DNA of 64,000 bases from Winogradskyella pelagia (GCF_017581965.1 NZ_JAGEVF010000010.1:62001-126000), one strand, 5' to 3'; positions 52,226 through 61,902 are shown, numbered from the stretch's first letter. Notes: generated by a model not told the origin, from the sequence alone. Numbers and translations: made by a program.

Positions 52226-52273
52226 AAAAAATCCGAATTCTAGACTCTCACAATGCGAGTTGAATCCGGATTT
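52226..52273 (-). terminator. terminator downstream of acs
   Basis: On the minus strand AAATCCGGATTC (52262-52273) pairs with GAATTCGGATTT (52229-52240), one G-T pair, followed by a T-run. It separates acs from the HAD gene downstream. Confidence 0.75.
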
Positions 52274-52292
52274 ACACTACTAATCAAAAGAG

Positions 52293-54200
52293 CTATTGGA
52301 CATTATCCATGATTTCTTGAACAACTTCTGGATTGAGCAAAGTACTTGTATCGCCTAAATTATCCGTTTCGTGAGATGCTATTTTTCTAAGAATCCGTCG
52401 CATTATTTTACCTGATCGTGTTTTAGGCAAGCCAGATGTAAATTGTATTTTATCAAGCTTAGCAATTGGACCGATACGGTCTGTAATCAACTGATTAATT
52501 TCTTTCCGCACATTATCGTGCATCCTTGTTTCACCAACATCCTTAAGGGTTATATAGCCATAAAGCGCATTACCCTTAACATCATGCGGGAATCCGACAA
52601 TAGCCGATTCCGCAACGGCATTATGCTCATTTATAGCATCCTCAATTGGTGCTGTACCTAGGTTATGGCCAGAGACGATTATAACATCGTCTACACGGCC
52701 TGTAATACGATAATAGCCTACCTCATCTCGCAGAGCACCATCACCTGTAAAGTACATATTTTCAAAAGCTGAAAAATATGTATCCTTATAACGTTGGTGA
52801 TTGCCCCAAATAGTTCGAGCCATGGATGGCCAAGGAAATTTAATACACAAACGACCGTCCACTTGATTACCTCTGATTTCTTCACCATTCTCATCCATTA
52901 AAGCTGGCTGAATGCCTATGAATGGCAGGGTTGCATAGGTTGGTTTTGTGGGTGTTGAAAAAGGTATTGGCGTAATCATAATACCTCCAGTTTCGGTTTG
53001 CCACCATGTGTCTACAATTGGACTTTTCTTTTTACCAACATTATCGTTATACCAATGCCAAGCCTCTTCATTTATAGGCTCTCCAACTGAACCAAGAACT
53101 TTTAGTGATGATAAATCATATTTCTCAATAAGCTCAGTTCCATGTTTAGCTAGGGCTCTTATCGCTGTTGGAGCCGTATAAAACTGATTGACTTTGTGTT
53201 TTTCTACTATATTCCAAAATCGACCAAAATCAGGATAGCTTGGCACGCCTTCAAACATCACCGTAGTAGCTCCGTTGCATAGAGGACCATAAACAATATA
53301 ACTATGTCCTGTTATCCATCCTATATCAGCAGTGCACCAATACACATCATCTTCACGGTACTGAAACACGTTTTTAAACGTATATGCAGTGTAAACCATA
53401 TAACCACCCGTGGTATGAAGCATCCCTTTAGGCATTCCCGTTGACCCTGATGTATATAAAATAAATAGCGGGTCTTCAGCATCCATAACAACTGCAGAAT
53501 ACTCACGATACGCTTCATCTAGCAATGGCTGCAACCATTCGTCGCGCCCTTCTTTCATGCTTATTTCAGAATTAATGCGTTTCGCCACAAGAACAGACTC
53601 CACTCCTGGGCAATCCTCCAAAGCTTCATCAACAATTCCCTTTAAATCAATAGTTTTAGCACCTCTGTAAGAGCCATCGGAACAAATGACCATCTTTGCA
53701 TCACAGTCATTAATTCTGGTAGATAATGCAGTGGAGGAGAATCCTGCAAATACCACAGAATGAATAGCACCAATTCTAGCGCAAGCCAATACAGCTACTG
53801 CTAATTCTGGAATCATAGGTAGATAAATACATATACGATCTCCTTTTTTAATGCCCTTATCATGAAGAACATTAGCAAATTTACAGACTCTTTCATAAAG
53901 TTGCTTGTACGTTATGTGCTCAGCAGGTTCATTAGGGTCATTTGGCTCAAAAAGAATTGCTGTTTTATCACCTCTTGTGTGCAAGTGCCTATCTAGACAA
54001 TTTTCTGTTATATTCAATTGCGCACCCTCAAACCATTTAATTTCGGGCTTATTAAAATCCCAACTCAACACATTATTCCATTTTTTACGCCAGACGAAAT
54101 GTTCTTCGGCAATTTCTTCCCAAAAAGATTGTGGATGATTAACGGATTTACGATAGACCTGGAAATATTCTTCGAAGTGCTTTATATGATAATTACTCAT
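52293..54200 (-). CDS. acs: acetyl-CoA synthetase
   Basis: 635 residues, full length. ANL superfamily: phosphate loop YTSGSTGMPKG, the family WWQTETGG motif and, near the C-terminus, TRSGKIMRR with the catalytic lysine that is typically regulated by acetylation. It makes acetyl-CoA from acetate, ATP and CoA, feeding the glyoxylate bypass encoded just to the left. The start overlaps the end of the propionyl-CoA synthetase gene by 8 bases, so the two are coupled. Confidence 0.93.
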   Translation of the reverse strand: MSNYHIKHFEEYFQVYRKSVNHPQSFWEEIAEEHFVWRKKWNNVLSWDFNKPEIKWFEGAQLNITENCLDRHLHTRGDKTAILFEPNDPNEPAEHITYKQLYERVCKFANVLHDKGIKKGDRICIYLPMIPELAVAVLACARIGAIHSVVFAGFSSTALSTRINDCDAKMVICSDGSYRGAKTIDLKGIVDEALEDCPGVESVLVAKRINSEISMKEGRDEWLQPLLDEAYREYSAVVMDAEDPLFILYTSGSTGMPKGMLHTTGGYMVYTAYTFKNVFQYREDDVYWCTADIGWITGHSYIVYGPLCNGATTVMFEGVPSYPDFGRFWNIVEKHKVNQFYTAPTAIRALAKHGTELIEKYDLSSLKVLGSVGEPINEEAWHWYNDNVGKKKSPIVDTWWQTETGGIMITPIPFSTPTKPTYATLPFIGIQPALMDENGEEIRGNQVDGRLCIKFPWPSMARTIWGNHQRYKDTYFSAFENMYFTGDGALRDEVGYYRITGRVDDVIIVSGHNLGTAPIEDAINEHNAVAESAIVGFPHDVKGNALYGYITLKDVGETRMHDNVRKEINQLITDRIGPIAKLDKIQFTSGLPKTRSGKIMRRILRKIASHETDNLGDTSTLLNPEVVQEIMDNVQ

Positions 54201-56106
54201 GGTTAATTATGTTTTTATGTATTCCTATTTGATTTTGTTTATATACGTGTTCAATTTCAGAAATTATTGTCACATCATCAATAGTTGACGGTACATTATA
54301 TTCCAAATCATCTGAAATATTACGTAGTAATTTACGCAAAATTTTTCCAGATCTTGTTTTCGGCAAACGCTTTACCACAAGCACATCCTTTAAGGAAGCT
54401 ACGGCACCAATTTCATGACGTACATCTTTTATAATTTCTTTTGAAATAGTTTGAGAATTAGACGAATTTCCAGATTTTAAGACCACTAAACCCAAGGGCT
54501 TCTGACCTTTTAAATCACAATGAACGCCAAACACAGCGCACTCTGCAACAGCTTCGTGGCTAGCAACTACTTCTTCCATTTCTGCAGTTGATAAGCGATG
54601 ACCAGCGACATTAATAATATCATCTACACGACCAGTAATAAAAACATAACCATCTTCGTCCTTATAGCCTCCGTCCCCAGAAAAATAATATCCGGGAAAA
54701 CGATTTAAATATCCATTTTTAAAACGTTCTGGGTTTTCCCAAAGGTTTAATAGACATCCTGGTGGTAAGGGTAACTTTACAGCCACAAAACCCTCGACAT
54801 CATCAGCTACTTTCTTACCGTTATCGTTAAGTATCTGAATATCATAGCCACAAACCGGCAAGGTTGCAGAACCCGGTTTAACGGGCAACCGCTCAATGCC
54901 AACCATATTAGCCAACATAGGCCAGCCACTTTCTGTTTGCCACCAATGATCAATTACAGGCACATTTAAATGCTGTTCTGTCCAACGGAGTGTTGACACA
55001 TCACAACGCTCACCTGCAAGAAACTGATATTTCAAACTCGCTAAATCATATTTTTTTATGAGTTCACCATTTGGGTCTTCTTTCTTTATAGCACGTATGG
55101 CGGTCGGTGCCGTAAACATTACCTTAACCTTATGCTCACTTATAACGCGCCAAAAGGTTGATGCATCTGGTGTTTTAATTGGTTTACCTTCAAAAACAAC
55201 AGTTGTATTTCTATTGAGCAAAGGACCGTAGACAATATAACTATGGCCAACAACCCAGCCAACGTCACTAGCGGCCCAATAGACATCGCCCTCATCTACA
55301 CCATAAACATGTTTCATGGAGAACTTTAAAGCAGTGGCATAGCCACCAGAATCGCGAATTATGCCTTTAGGTTTCCCTGTGGTACCTGAAGTATAGAGAA
55401 TATACAAAGGGTGATTTGATTCTACCGGAATCGGCTCTATACTTACAGATTTTGAAACTAAATCAGCATAATCTATGTCATAAGTTTTAGAAGGTATTTC
55501 AACACCTAAATTTCTATCATATACAATGACATGCTCCGGCTTATTTTCTGCAAGGGCAATTGCCTCGTCCACAAAAGGCTTATAAGGTATAATGCGTTCA
55601 ATTTCTATTCCGTTAGATGCAGTTATTATAGCTTTAGGTTTGCAATCATCTATTCTTATAGCTAATTCGTGCGGTGCAAAACCACCAAAAACTACTGAAT
55701 GAATGACACCTAATCTCGCGCATGCCAACATAGCGTAAAGGGCTTGGGGAATCATAGGCATATATATTATAACCGTATCCCCTTTAGACAAACCAAGAGC
55801 CTGAAGTCCACCAGCTAACTTAGAAACCTCTTGATGCAATTTATAAAACGATATATGCTCTTTAGTCTTTGTCACAGGTGAATCATAAATAATAGCATCT
55901 TGATCACCGTGACCGTCCTCAATATGTTTATCTATGCAGAGATAGCTCACATTAAGTTTACCGTCAACAAACCATTGCGGATAGCCATACTTATCTTTCC
56001 CTAGAATAGTTTTTGGTTTTGTGTACCAAGACAAGGCATTTGCTTGATCTTCCCAGAATTGCTCTTTGTTCTGGATACTTTCTATATACTTTTTACTATA
56101 ACTCAT
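54193..56106 (-). CDS. prpE: propionyl-CoA synthetase-like ANL ligase
   Basis: 637 residues. It has YTSGTTGKPKG, HWWQTESGWP and TRSGKILRK, and the start SYSKKYIESIQNKEQFW plus the FGGFAPHELA block are nearer to PrpE/ACSS3-type enzymes than to acetyl-CoA synthetase; in Acs the helix reads FAGFSSTAL as in the neighbouring gene. Propionate or another short acid is the likely substrate. It overlaps acs by 8 bases and its start overlaps the small membrane protein by 4. Confidence 0.8.
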   Translation of the reverse strand: MSYSKKYIESIQNKEQFWEDQANALSWYTKPKTILGKDKYGYPQWFVDGKLNVSYLCIDKHIEDGHGDQDAIIYDSPVTKTKEHISFYKLHQEVSKLAGGLQALGLSKGDTVIIYMPMIPQALYAMLACARLGVIHSVVFGGFAPHELAIRIDDCKPKAIITASNGIEIERIIPYKPFVDEAIALAENKPEHVIVYDRNLGVEIPSKTYDIDYADLVSKSVSIEPIPVESNHPLYILYTSGTTGKPKGIIRDSGGYATALKFSMKHVYGVDEGDVYWAASDVGWVVGHSYIVYGPLLNRNTTVVFEGKPIKTPDASTFWRVISEHKVKVMFTAPTAIRAIKKEDPNGELIKKYDLASLKYQFLAGERCDVSTLRWTEQHLNVPVIDHWWQTESGWPMLANMVGIERLPVKPGSATLPVCGYDIQILNDNGKKVADDVEGFVAVKLPLPPGCLLNLWENPERFKNGYLNRFPGYYFSGDGGYKDEDGYVFITGRVDDIINVAGHRLSTAEMEEVVASHEAVAECAVFGVHCDLKGQKPLGLVVLKSGNSSNSQTISKEIIKDVRHEIGAVASLKDVLVVKRLPKTRSGKILRKLLRNISDDLEYNVPSTIDDVTIISEIEHVYKQNQIGIHKNIINHE

Positions 56107-56330
56107 GGCTTGAGAGTTTTAGATTTGAACAAACCAAACCAATTAGGATTTAGAATATTTAGTTTTATGAGCACCCATAGAATAACTACAAAACACGCAC
56201 CCATAACTAATGATTCTACAGGTCCTGTAGCTGTTTTACTTTCTAATTTAAAACGGAAATATAGGGTAATAACGACATAAGCACTGATAAGGATATCAGA
56301 GGTCATACCATTTAATCGAAGTTGTTTCAT
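56103..56330 (-). CDS. 75-residue two-helix membrane protein upstream of prpE
   Basis: A small protein with two predicted membrane helices (about 11-29 and 41-60) and basic termini. Its stop overlaps the prpE start as ATGA. I do not recognise a family. It is the first gene of the prpE-acs transcript, placing a membrane component beside short-chain acid activation; a link to uptake or enzyme anchoring is inference. Confidence 0.65.
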   Translation of the reverse strand: MKQLRLNGMTSDILISAYVVITLYFRFKLESKTATGPVESLVMGACFVVILWVLIKLNILNPNWFGLFKSKTLKP

Positions 56331-56339
56331 TTTAATATA

Positions 56340-56388
56340 CTTTAATTACACATTGTTTGCTTGCACACAAAACCAATGGTTATTAAAG
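56340..56388 (-). promoter_or_regulatory. imperfect inverted repeat with the 17-nt shared motif
   Basis: CTTTAATTACACATTGTTT (56340-56358) and, read from the other side, CTTTAATAACCATTGGTTT (56370-56388) match at most positions after one gap in each arm. The element begins 10 bases upstream of the start at 56330. Its right arm and loop carry CATTGGTTTTGTGTGCA on the minus strand (56362-56378), identical to a site in front of the porin operon. Confidence 0.6.
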
Positions 56389-56394
56389 TTGAAA

Positions 56395-56760
56395 TTAAGT
56401 AGTGATTAACTCATTAATTTCTGAAACTATTTTTTTTATTGAAAACGGCTTTGTTAAATATTTATCAGCTCCAAGTTTTACACCCTTTTCAATATCTGAA
56501 GCTTTATTTTTTGCAGTTAAAAACACAACCTTAGTGTTCTTCAACTTTTTGTTTTCTTTAATTAACTTAAGTGTTTGATAACCATCTACTTTTGGCATCA
56601 TAACATCTAGTAGTATGATATCTGGAACAACTGTTTCTAATATCTCTAATGCTTCACCTCCATCTCTTGCAATATATACTTCAAAATTTTGCTTTTTAAA
56701 AGTATATTCTAATGTCATTACTATGTTTGGCTCATCATCAACGATGACTATCTTCTTCAT
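56395..56760 (-). CDS. single-domain response regulator
   Basis: 121 residues, CheY-like receiver only: acidic pocket Asp8-Asp9, phosphoacceptor Asp52 in LLDVMMP, Thr in VFLTAKN and Lys in LTKPFS. There is no DNA-binding output domain. It follows the transporter-kinase fusion by 20 bases and is its likely partner, so output must pass through a protein contact or phosphorelay. Confidence 0.9.
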   Translation of the reverse strand: MKKIVIVDDEPNIVMTLEYTFKKQNFEVYIARDGGEALEILETVVPDIILLDVMMPKVDGYQTLKLIKENKKLKNTKVVFLTAKNKASDIEKGVKLGADKYLTKPFSIKKIVSEINELITT

Positions 56761-56780
56761 TCTCCTAATTCTTATACAAT

Positions 56781-59471
56781 TTACTTAAAAGGTAGTTGAA
56801 AACCAAAGGTTACACCATTTTTCTCATTATTTTTTACCCAAATTTTCCCGTTGTGATTTTCTACGATTGTTTTAGATATAGCTAAGCCCAACCCACTACC
56901 CTCAGGTTTTATAATATTTTGATTTTTTGATTGGTAAAACTTATCGAAAATAAAAGGAATGTCTTGATTCGGTATACCCTTTCCATTATCTTTAACACTA
57001 ACTTCCAGAAGCCCCTTTTCATACTTATAATCTACTACAATTTCTCCTTGTTCCGGCTTACAAAATTTAATCGCATTAGAAATTAAGTTCGTTAATACCT
57101 GAAGTATTCGGTCCTCATCATATTGAGCAAAAACGTCACTGTTGTTAGAGTGGATAATTGTAATATGCCTTCTAGATGCAATGTGTTCTAAATTCTGAAT
57201 AGCTCTTTGAATAGTTTCTCTAATATTGTGCTTTTTTAAACTGAGCTGTGCTCGTCCCTTTGAAAGTTTCTCAAAATCCAGAATGCTATGTATTAGTCTA
57301 GACAACCGATCACTATCTTGCATCATATTTTTGAGAAATTGCGTTCTAAGCTCCACTGGCATTTCGTCAGAATCGTCCATCAATAGCTCCGTTGCCGCCC
57401 GGATTCCAGTAATAGGTGTCTTAAGCTCGTGTGCTACTGTATCTAAAAACTCGTCCTTTTGTTTATCTTTCTCAATCAACTCACTATTTGCTTCTTTTAA
57501 TTTTGAAGTTAATTGGGTCAACTCCTCTGATTTATCTCTTAACAATTTGTTGCGAGCGATTGTCTCCTTAGATTCCTCTAATATCTTAAGGACTTCAACT
57601 AAACTTACTTCCTCTTCTTTTACAACACTTGAGATTAGAATCTTTGCAGAAGCACTACCAATACTACCTGTCAATAATTTTTCTGAAAAATTAATCAGTC
57701 TGGCATCAGCCATTTGTGTATCTGAAGCTAGATTATATTTCCTAAAGAATAAACTAAGTGCACGTTCTGTGCGCGCTTGACCTAAAAACTTATTAAGGAC
57801 ATTTTTAATTTCGGCGACATAAGCTTCACCCTTCCAAACTAAAGCACCATCTTGTAAGTCCGAATAGTTGCGGCTGTCTACAAACATTTCGGCATAATTA
57901 CGCTCTCTGTAATTTCCTTTATATAACAGTGAAAACAATAGATAGCATGAGCCATTTACTAGCATACTCCAGAAAAAAGCATGAGTCGGAGGACTTAGAA
58001 AATCAATTCCAAAAAGGGCGTGGGGTTTTAGTGCTTCAATTGGCACAAAACCATTTTGGGCAAAATCGTTGGACCCTGTAAATGCTTCAATTAGAAAAGG
58101 AAGAATTAAAGTGTAAAACGTCACGAGAAAACCTGCCGTTATTCCGATAATTGTTCCTTTTGATGACCCTCGATTCCAAAACAGTCCAATGAAAAAGGAA
58201 GGCGCTAATTGTGCGATAATTACAAATGCAATTAACCCTATAGAATATAAAGACAACTCATAAGAAAAATTCACGTAAAAAGCATAGGCAATTATTATGA
58301 TTGAAAAAATTGAAATACGACGAATATTCTTTATATACTTGGCATTACGCTCGGGATGGCTTTGAATGAATCGATCTAAAAAGCCATAAGGAATCACAAG
58401 GTTATTACTTACCATTACAGATAAGGCCAAGGTCGAAACGACCACCATTGAAATGACAGCCGACAAACCTCCTAAAAAGACCAGAACTGCCAATGTGGTA
58501 TTTCCGTTTTTAAGTGGCAGCAATAAGGCATAATACTCCGCTTGCTCTTCTATGCCAATGTTTAAATTACCTGCCCAGGCCACAAAAATGACAAAGACAT
58601 TAAAGAGCAGTAAGTATAAGGGGAACATCCAAATAGCATTTTTTAAATGCTTCTCTCTAACATTTTCAACAACAGAAACCTGGAATTGTCTTGGCAATAA
58701 AAAAATGGCAAAGAATGACAGCAAAATCGTATAAAGCCAAATAAAACCGTTTTCGAAGCCGTTAATACTTATAAGGACACTAAAATTGGAACGCTCCACC
58801 ATCCTGGTATAAATATCTTCAGTACCATCAAACAATATATAAGTCACATAAAAGCCGACGCATAAGAAAAACACCAACTTTAATACTGACTCAATGGCCA
58901 CTGACATGACAATTCCTTTGCGTTTTTCTGAGGCATCTGTAGTTTGTGTTCCAAAAAACGTCGCGAAAATCGCTAGTAACAGAGCGATGTAAAATGTTGA
59001 ATCGTCGTAAACTGATGTTGATACATAACTCGTATCGTCAGACAAGATTTGAAATGTTTCAGAAACTGCTTTAAGCTGTAAAGAAATATAAGGTACAATT
59101 CCAAGCAGACAGATTAAAGTTACCAATGCTCCTAAAAATCTATTATTGCCATAACGCAAACTTAAAAAATCGGCTATAGAACTTATTTTATGCTGTTTAG
59201 AAATTCTAATAATTTTACGTAAAACTACAATCCATAATGGAGCCGCTATAACTGGCCCAAGATATATAGGTAAAAAACTTATTCCCGAATTAGCGGCTAT
59301 ACCAATACTTCCGTAATAGGTCCAAGCTGTACAATAGACTCCTAAGGAGAGTGTGTAAACTATGGAGTTGTTAACCCATTTACTTTTGGCGTTTTTTTCA
59401 GCCAAAAAAGCAATGCCAAAGAGACTTGCCAAGTAAATTACAATAATGATGAACAACCAGTAATTACTCAT
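56781..59471 (-). CDS. sodium:solute symporter-sensor histidine kinase fusion (CbrA-like)
   Basis: 896 residues. Residues 1 to about 500 form an SSS transporter-like unit with about 13 helices; about 540-640 look like the STAC domain (ERALSLFF, NFSEKLLTGSIGSASA), a short coiled coil follows, and the kinase has HELKTP with His681, NLISNAIKF and GSGLGLAISK. There is no PAS domain, unlike Pseudomonas CbrA. Such hybrids sense or transport a nutrient and adjust carbon metabolism; acetate genes all around suggest a short-chain acid signal. Start overlaps the 64-residue gene by 8 bases. Confidence 0.9.
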   Translation of the reverse strand: MSNYWLFIIIVIYLASLFGIAFLAEKNAKSKWVNNSIVYTLSLGVYCTAWTYYGSIGIAANSGISFLPIYLGPVIAAPLWIVVLRKIIRISKQHKISSIADFLSLRYGNNRFLGALVTLICLLGIVPYISLQLKAVSETFQILSDDTSYVSTSVYDDSTFYIALLLAIFATFFGTQTTDASEKRKGIVMSVAIESVLKLVFFLCVGFYVTYILFDGTEDIYTRMVERSNFSVLISINGFENGFIWLYTILLSFFAIFLLPRQFQVSVVENVREKHLKNAIWMFPLYLLLFNVFVIFVAWAGNLNIGIEEQAEYYALLLPLKNGNTTLAVLVFLGGLSAVISMVVVSTLALSVMVSNNLVIPYGFLDRFIQSHPERNAKYIKNIRRISIFSIIIIAYAFYVNFSYELSLYSIGLIAFVIIAQLAPSFFIGLFWNRGSSKGTIIGITAGFLVTFYTLILPFLIEAFTGSNDFAQNGFVPIEALKPHALFGIDFLSPPTHAFFWSMLVNGSCYLLFSLLYKGNYRERNYAEMFVDSRNYSDLQDGALVWKGEAYVAEIKNVLNKFLGQARTERALSLFFRKYNLASDTQMADARLINFSEKLLTGSIGSASAKILISSVVKEEEVSLVEVLKILEESKETIARNKLLRDKSEELTQLTSKLKEANSELIEKDKQKDEFLDTVAHELKTPITGIRAATELLMDDSDEMPVELRTQFLKNMMQDSDRLSRLIHSILDFEKLSKGRAQLSLKKHNIRETIQRAIQNLEHIASRRHITIIHSNNSDVFAQYDEDRILQVLTNLISNAIKFCKPEQGEIVVDYKYEKGLLEVSVKDNGKGIPNQDIPFIFDKFYQSKNQNIIKPEGSGLGLAISKTIVENHNGKIWVKNNEKNGVTFGFQLPFK

Positions 59472-59658
59472 AGTGACGCTTCAAGACTATGTATGAAATG
59501 ATTATTGAAACAGACCAAATACAAAAAATTGAGAAGTATAATGTTGGGACGCCCAATACAGCACCTTCGAAATCAAATATGAGTAGTAATGGAATATTCA
59601 GCAATAGCAACAAAACTATCCCTAAGACTACTAATTTCTGTTCGTGTCGTTTTTTCAA
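59464..59658 (-). CDS. 64-residue membrane protein overlapping the SSS-kinase gene
   Basis: Two hydrophobic helices (about 10-27 and 36-57) between charged ends; it starts with MKKRHEQK and ends KRHYE. It overlaps the fusion kinase gene by 8 bases, so expression is coupled. Small membrane proteins precede SSS-type kinases elsewhere (CbrX in Pseudomonas), and DUF4212/DUF3311-like small subunits partner symporters. This one may be the symporter's partner subunit; the role is inferred from position. Confidence 0.72.
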   Translation of the reverse strand: MKKRHEQKLVVLGIVLLLLLNIPLLLIFDFEGAVLGVPTLYFSIFCIWSVSIIISYIVLKRHYE

Positions 59659-59727
59659 GATATAATTCGTTTAAACGGAGATTTAAATATAAATGAAAAG
59701 ATCCTTAATGAGGTTATGAATACATGC

Positions 59728-59762
59728 AAAAAACAGCATTGCACATTGCAATACTGTTTTTT
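59728..59762. terminator. bidirectional intrinsic terminator after actP
   Basis: AAAAAACAG-C-ATTGCA (59728-59743) pairs with TGCAAT-A-CTGTTTTTT (59747-59762), loop CAT. It ends the leftward porin-DUF4212-actP transcript before the transporter-kinase genes. Confidence 0.9.
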
Positions 59763-59827
59763 CCTAACTAAAACATATCAAGATTAAAATGTATCGTTGA
59801 TACTATTTTTAAGTTTTCCGTAAAGCC

Positions 59828-61603
59828 TTAATGAGACTGAGCTTCACCTGCTCCTGACGGGATTCTTATATTTTCTACAATCTCCTGCACATGTTGTGGT
59901 GGTGGTGGTGTCATCCGAGATACGATAACTGAAACAACTACGTTAACTAGCATTGCTACTGTTCCAAATCCTTCTGGAGAAGTTCCAAACCACCATTCAC
60001 TAGCTGGTCTTGGATCCATAACTCCGATCAATCCAGTTTTATAAACAATCATATAAAACAGCATTAAGGTTATACCCACAATCATTCCTGCCACAGCACC
60101 TTGACGATTCATACGTTTATCAAAAATCCCAAGGATAATTGCTGGGAAAAATGATGCAGCTGCTAACCCAAAGGCCAGCGCAACTACCGCGGCAACAAAA
60201 CCTGGCGGATAAATACCAAATAGCCCTGCAATAATAATTGCCACAACAATAGCACCTCTAGCCCACATCAACTCCCCTTTATCAGAGATGTTAGGCTTTA
60301 ATTGCTTTTTAATTAAATCATGTGATATTGATGTGGAGATTACCAATAATAAACCCGCAGCTGTCGATAGAGCTGCAGCTATACCACCAGCGGCTACTAA
60401 AGCAATTACCCAGTTTGGCAAATTAGCAATTTCTGGATTGGCTAATACCATAATATCCCTGTCTACATAAAGCTCATTAGCTTCAGCATTAGGATTTGAA
60501 ATGGTACGTTCGCCATATTGGCCTCTTGAATCAGTATATTTTGGTTTTTTGCCTTCTATTGAGCTTCCTGCTACGTATTGAATTTTACCATCGCCATTCT
60601 TATCTGACCAAGCAATTAAACCCGTATCCTCCCAATTCTTAAACCATTGTGGAATTTCCTTATATTCAGTATTACTAACCGTTTCGATTAAATTAGTTCT
60701 TGCAAAAACAGCAATTGCTGGTGCAGTAGTATATAAAATAGCAATTAACAATAATGCATATCCTGCAGACTTACGCGCATCTTTAACTTTTGGTACTGTA
60801 AAGAATCGAACAATTACATGTGGTAATCCTGCCGTACCTACCATAAGCGCTAAAGTAATCGCGAATACATCCCAAGTGGATTTACTACCATCGGTATATT
60901 CGTTGAAGCCTAGTTGTGTATGTAACGCGTCTAGTTTATCAAGCAAAAATGTTCCATCTTCTACTGTTCCCCCCATTCCTATTTGTGGAATGATATTCCC
61001 AGTCATTTGAATAGAAATGAAAAACGCAGGTACCATAAATGCGAAAATTAACACGCAGTACTGTGCCACTTGGGTATATGTAATGCCTTTCATTCCACCT
61101 AAAAAGGCAAAAACTAAAACTACGGTCATTCCAATAATTACTCCAAATGTAATATCAACCTGTAAGAACTGTGAAAACACTATACCAACACCGCGCATTT
61201 GCCCAGCAACATAGGTAAACGATACTATTAATGCACAGATGACTGCAACGGTTCGTGCTGTATTTGAGTAATAGCGATCCCCAATAAAATCTGGAACAGT
61301 GAACTTTCCAAACTTCCTTAAATAAGGCGCTAATAACAATGCTAAAAGCACATAGCCTCCTGTCCAGCCCATTAAAAATACTGAGCCGTCATATCCCATA
61401 AAAGAAATAAGACCTGCCATTGAGATGAATGACGCCGCACTCATCCAGTCTGCTGCTGTAGCCATACCATTGGCTAATGGCGAAACACCTCCACCAGCAA
61501 CATAAAATTCTTTTGTTGAGCCCGCTCTAGCCCAAATTGCAATTCCGAAGTATAGTGCGAATGTCACACCTACTAATATCCATGTCCATACTTGTACACT
61601 CAT
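59828..61603 (-). CDS. actP: cation/acetate symporter
   Basis: 591 residues with about 13 transmembrane helices of the sodium:solute symporter family. The start MSVQVWTWILVG and the GMATAADWMSAASFISMAG segment near 45-63 are the standard ActP signature. It brings acetate or other short acids into the cell with Na+ or H+. It follows the DUF4212 small subunit by 26 bases, completing a porin-small subunit-symporter operon. Confidence 0.92.
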   Translation of the reverse strand: MSVQVWTWILVGVTFALYFGIAIWARAGSTKEFYVAGGGVSPLANGMATAADWMSAASFISMAGLISFMGYDGSVFLMGWTGGYVLLALLLAPYLRKFGKFTVPDFIGDRYYSNTARTVAVICALIVSFTYVAGQMRGVGIVFSQFLQVDITFGVIIGMTVVLVFAFLGGMKGITYTQVAQYCVLIFAFMVPAFFISIQMTGNIIPQIGMGGTVEDGTFLLDKLDALHTQLGFNEYTDGSKSTWDVFAITLALMVGTAGLPHVIVRFFTVPKVKDARKSAGYALLLIAILYTTAPAIAVFARTNLIETVSNTEYKEIPQWFKNWEDTGLIAWSDKNGDGKIQYVAGSSIEGKKPKYTDSRGQYGERTISNPNAEANELYVDRDIMVLANPEIANLPNWVIALVAAGGIAAALSTAAGLLLVISTSISHDLIKKQLKPNISDKGELMWARGAIVVAIIIAGLFGIYPPGFVAAVVALAFGLAAASFFPAIILGIFDKRMNRQGAVAGMIVGITLMLFYMIVYKTGLIGVMDPRPASEWWFGTSPEGFGTVAMLVNVVVSVIVSRMTPPPPQHVQEIVENIRIPSGAGEAQSH

Positions 61604-61629
61604 AATTTTAAATTTTTATTAGTGGCTGA

Positions 61630-61890
61630 CTATTCGTCGAAACCATATTTTTTATCTAGTTTATTCATCAATCGTACGTAAACGAAAATTAATATCACGA
61701 ATACATAAATAGAGCCTTGCTGGGCGAACCAAAAGCCTAGCTTGAAGCCTCCTAATCTTATTTCATTTAAGGCATCTTTAAAGAGAATACCACAACCATA
61801 GGATACGATGAACCAAATGGCCAATAGAATGGAAAGGTATTTGACGTTCTCTTTCCAATATGCTGTTGCATGTTTTTGTTTTTCCGACAT
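61630..61890 (-). CDS. DUF4212 symporter small subunit
   Basis: 86 residues with two helices (about 18-37 and 52-70) and the motif YWKENVKYLSILL at the start, with GFWFAQQGSIYVF between; this is DUF4212. The family almost always precedes an actP-like symporter and is regarded as its small subunit. It lies 12 bases after the porin gene. Confidence 0.92.
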   Translation of the reverse strand: MSEKQKHATAYWKENVKYLSILLAIWFIVSYGCGILFKDALNEIRLGGFKLGFWFAQQGSIYVFVILIFVYVRLMNKLDKKYGFDE

Positions 61891-61902
61891 AATTTTAAGT
61901 TT

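Noticed and set aside
53240-53250. TTGGCACG-like half of a sigma-54 promoter
   Set aside because: Inside acs coding sequence and without TTGC at the right spacing.
56016-56028. Partial match (about 12 bases) to the shared 17-nt motif inside prpE
   Set aside because: Lies in coding sequence where the codons explain it, and diverges after TTGGTTTTGTGT; treated as chance.
57226-57780. Open frame of 184 codons antisense to the SSS-kinase gene
   Set aside because: Shadow frame, no start context or domain.
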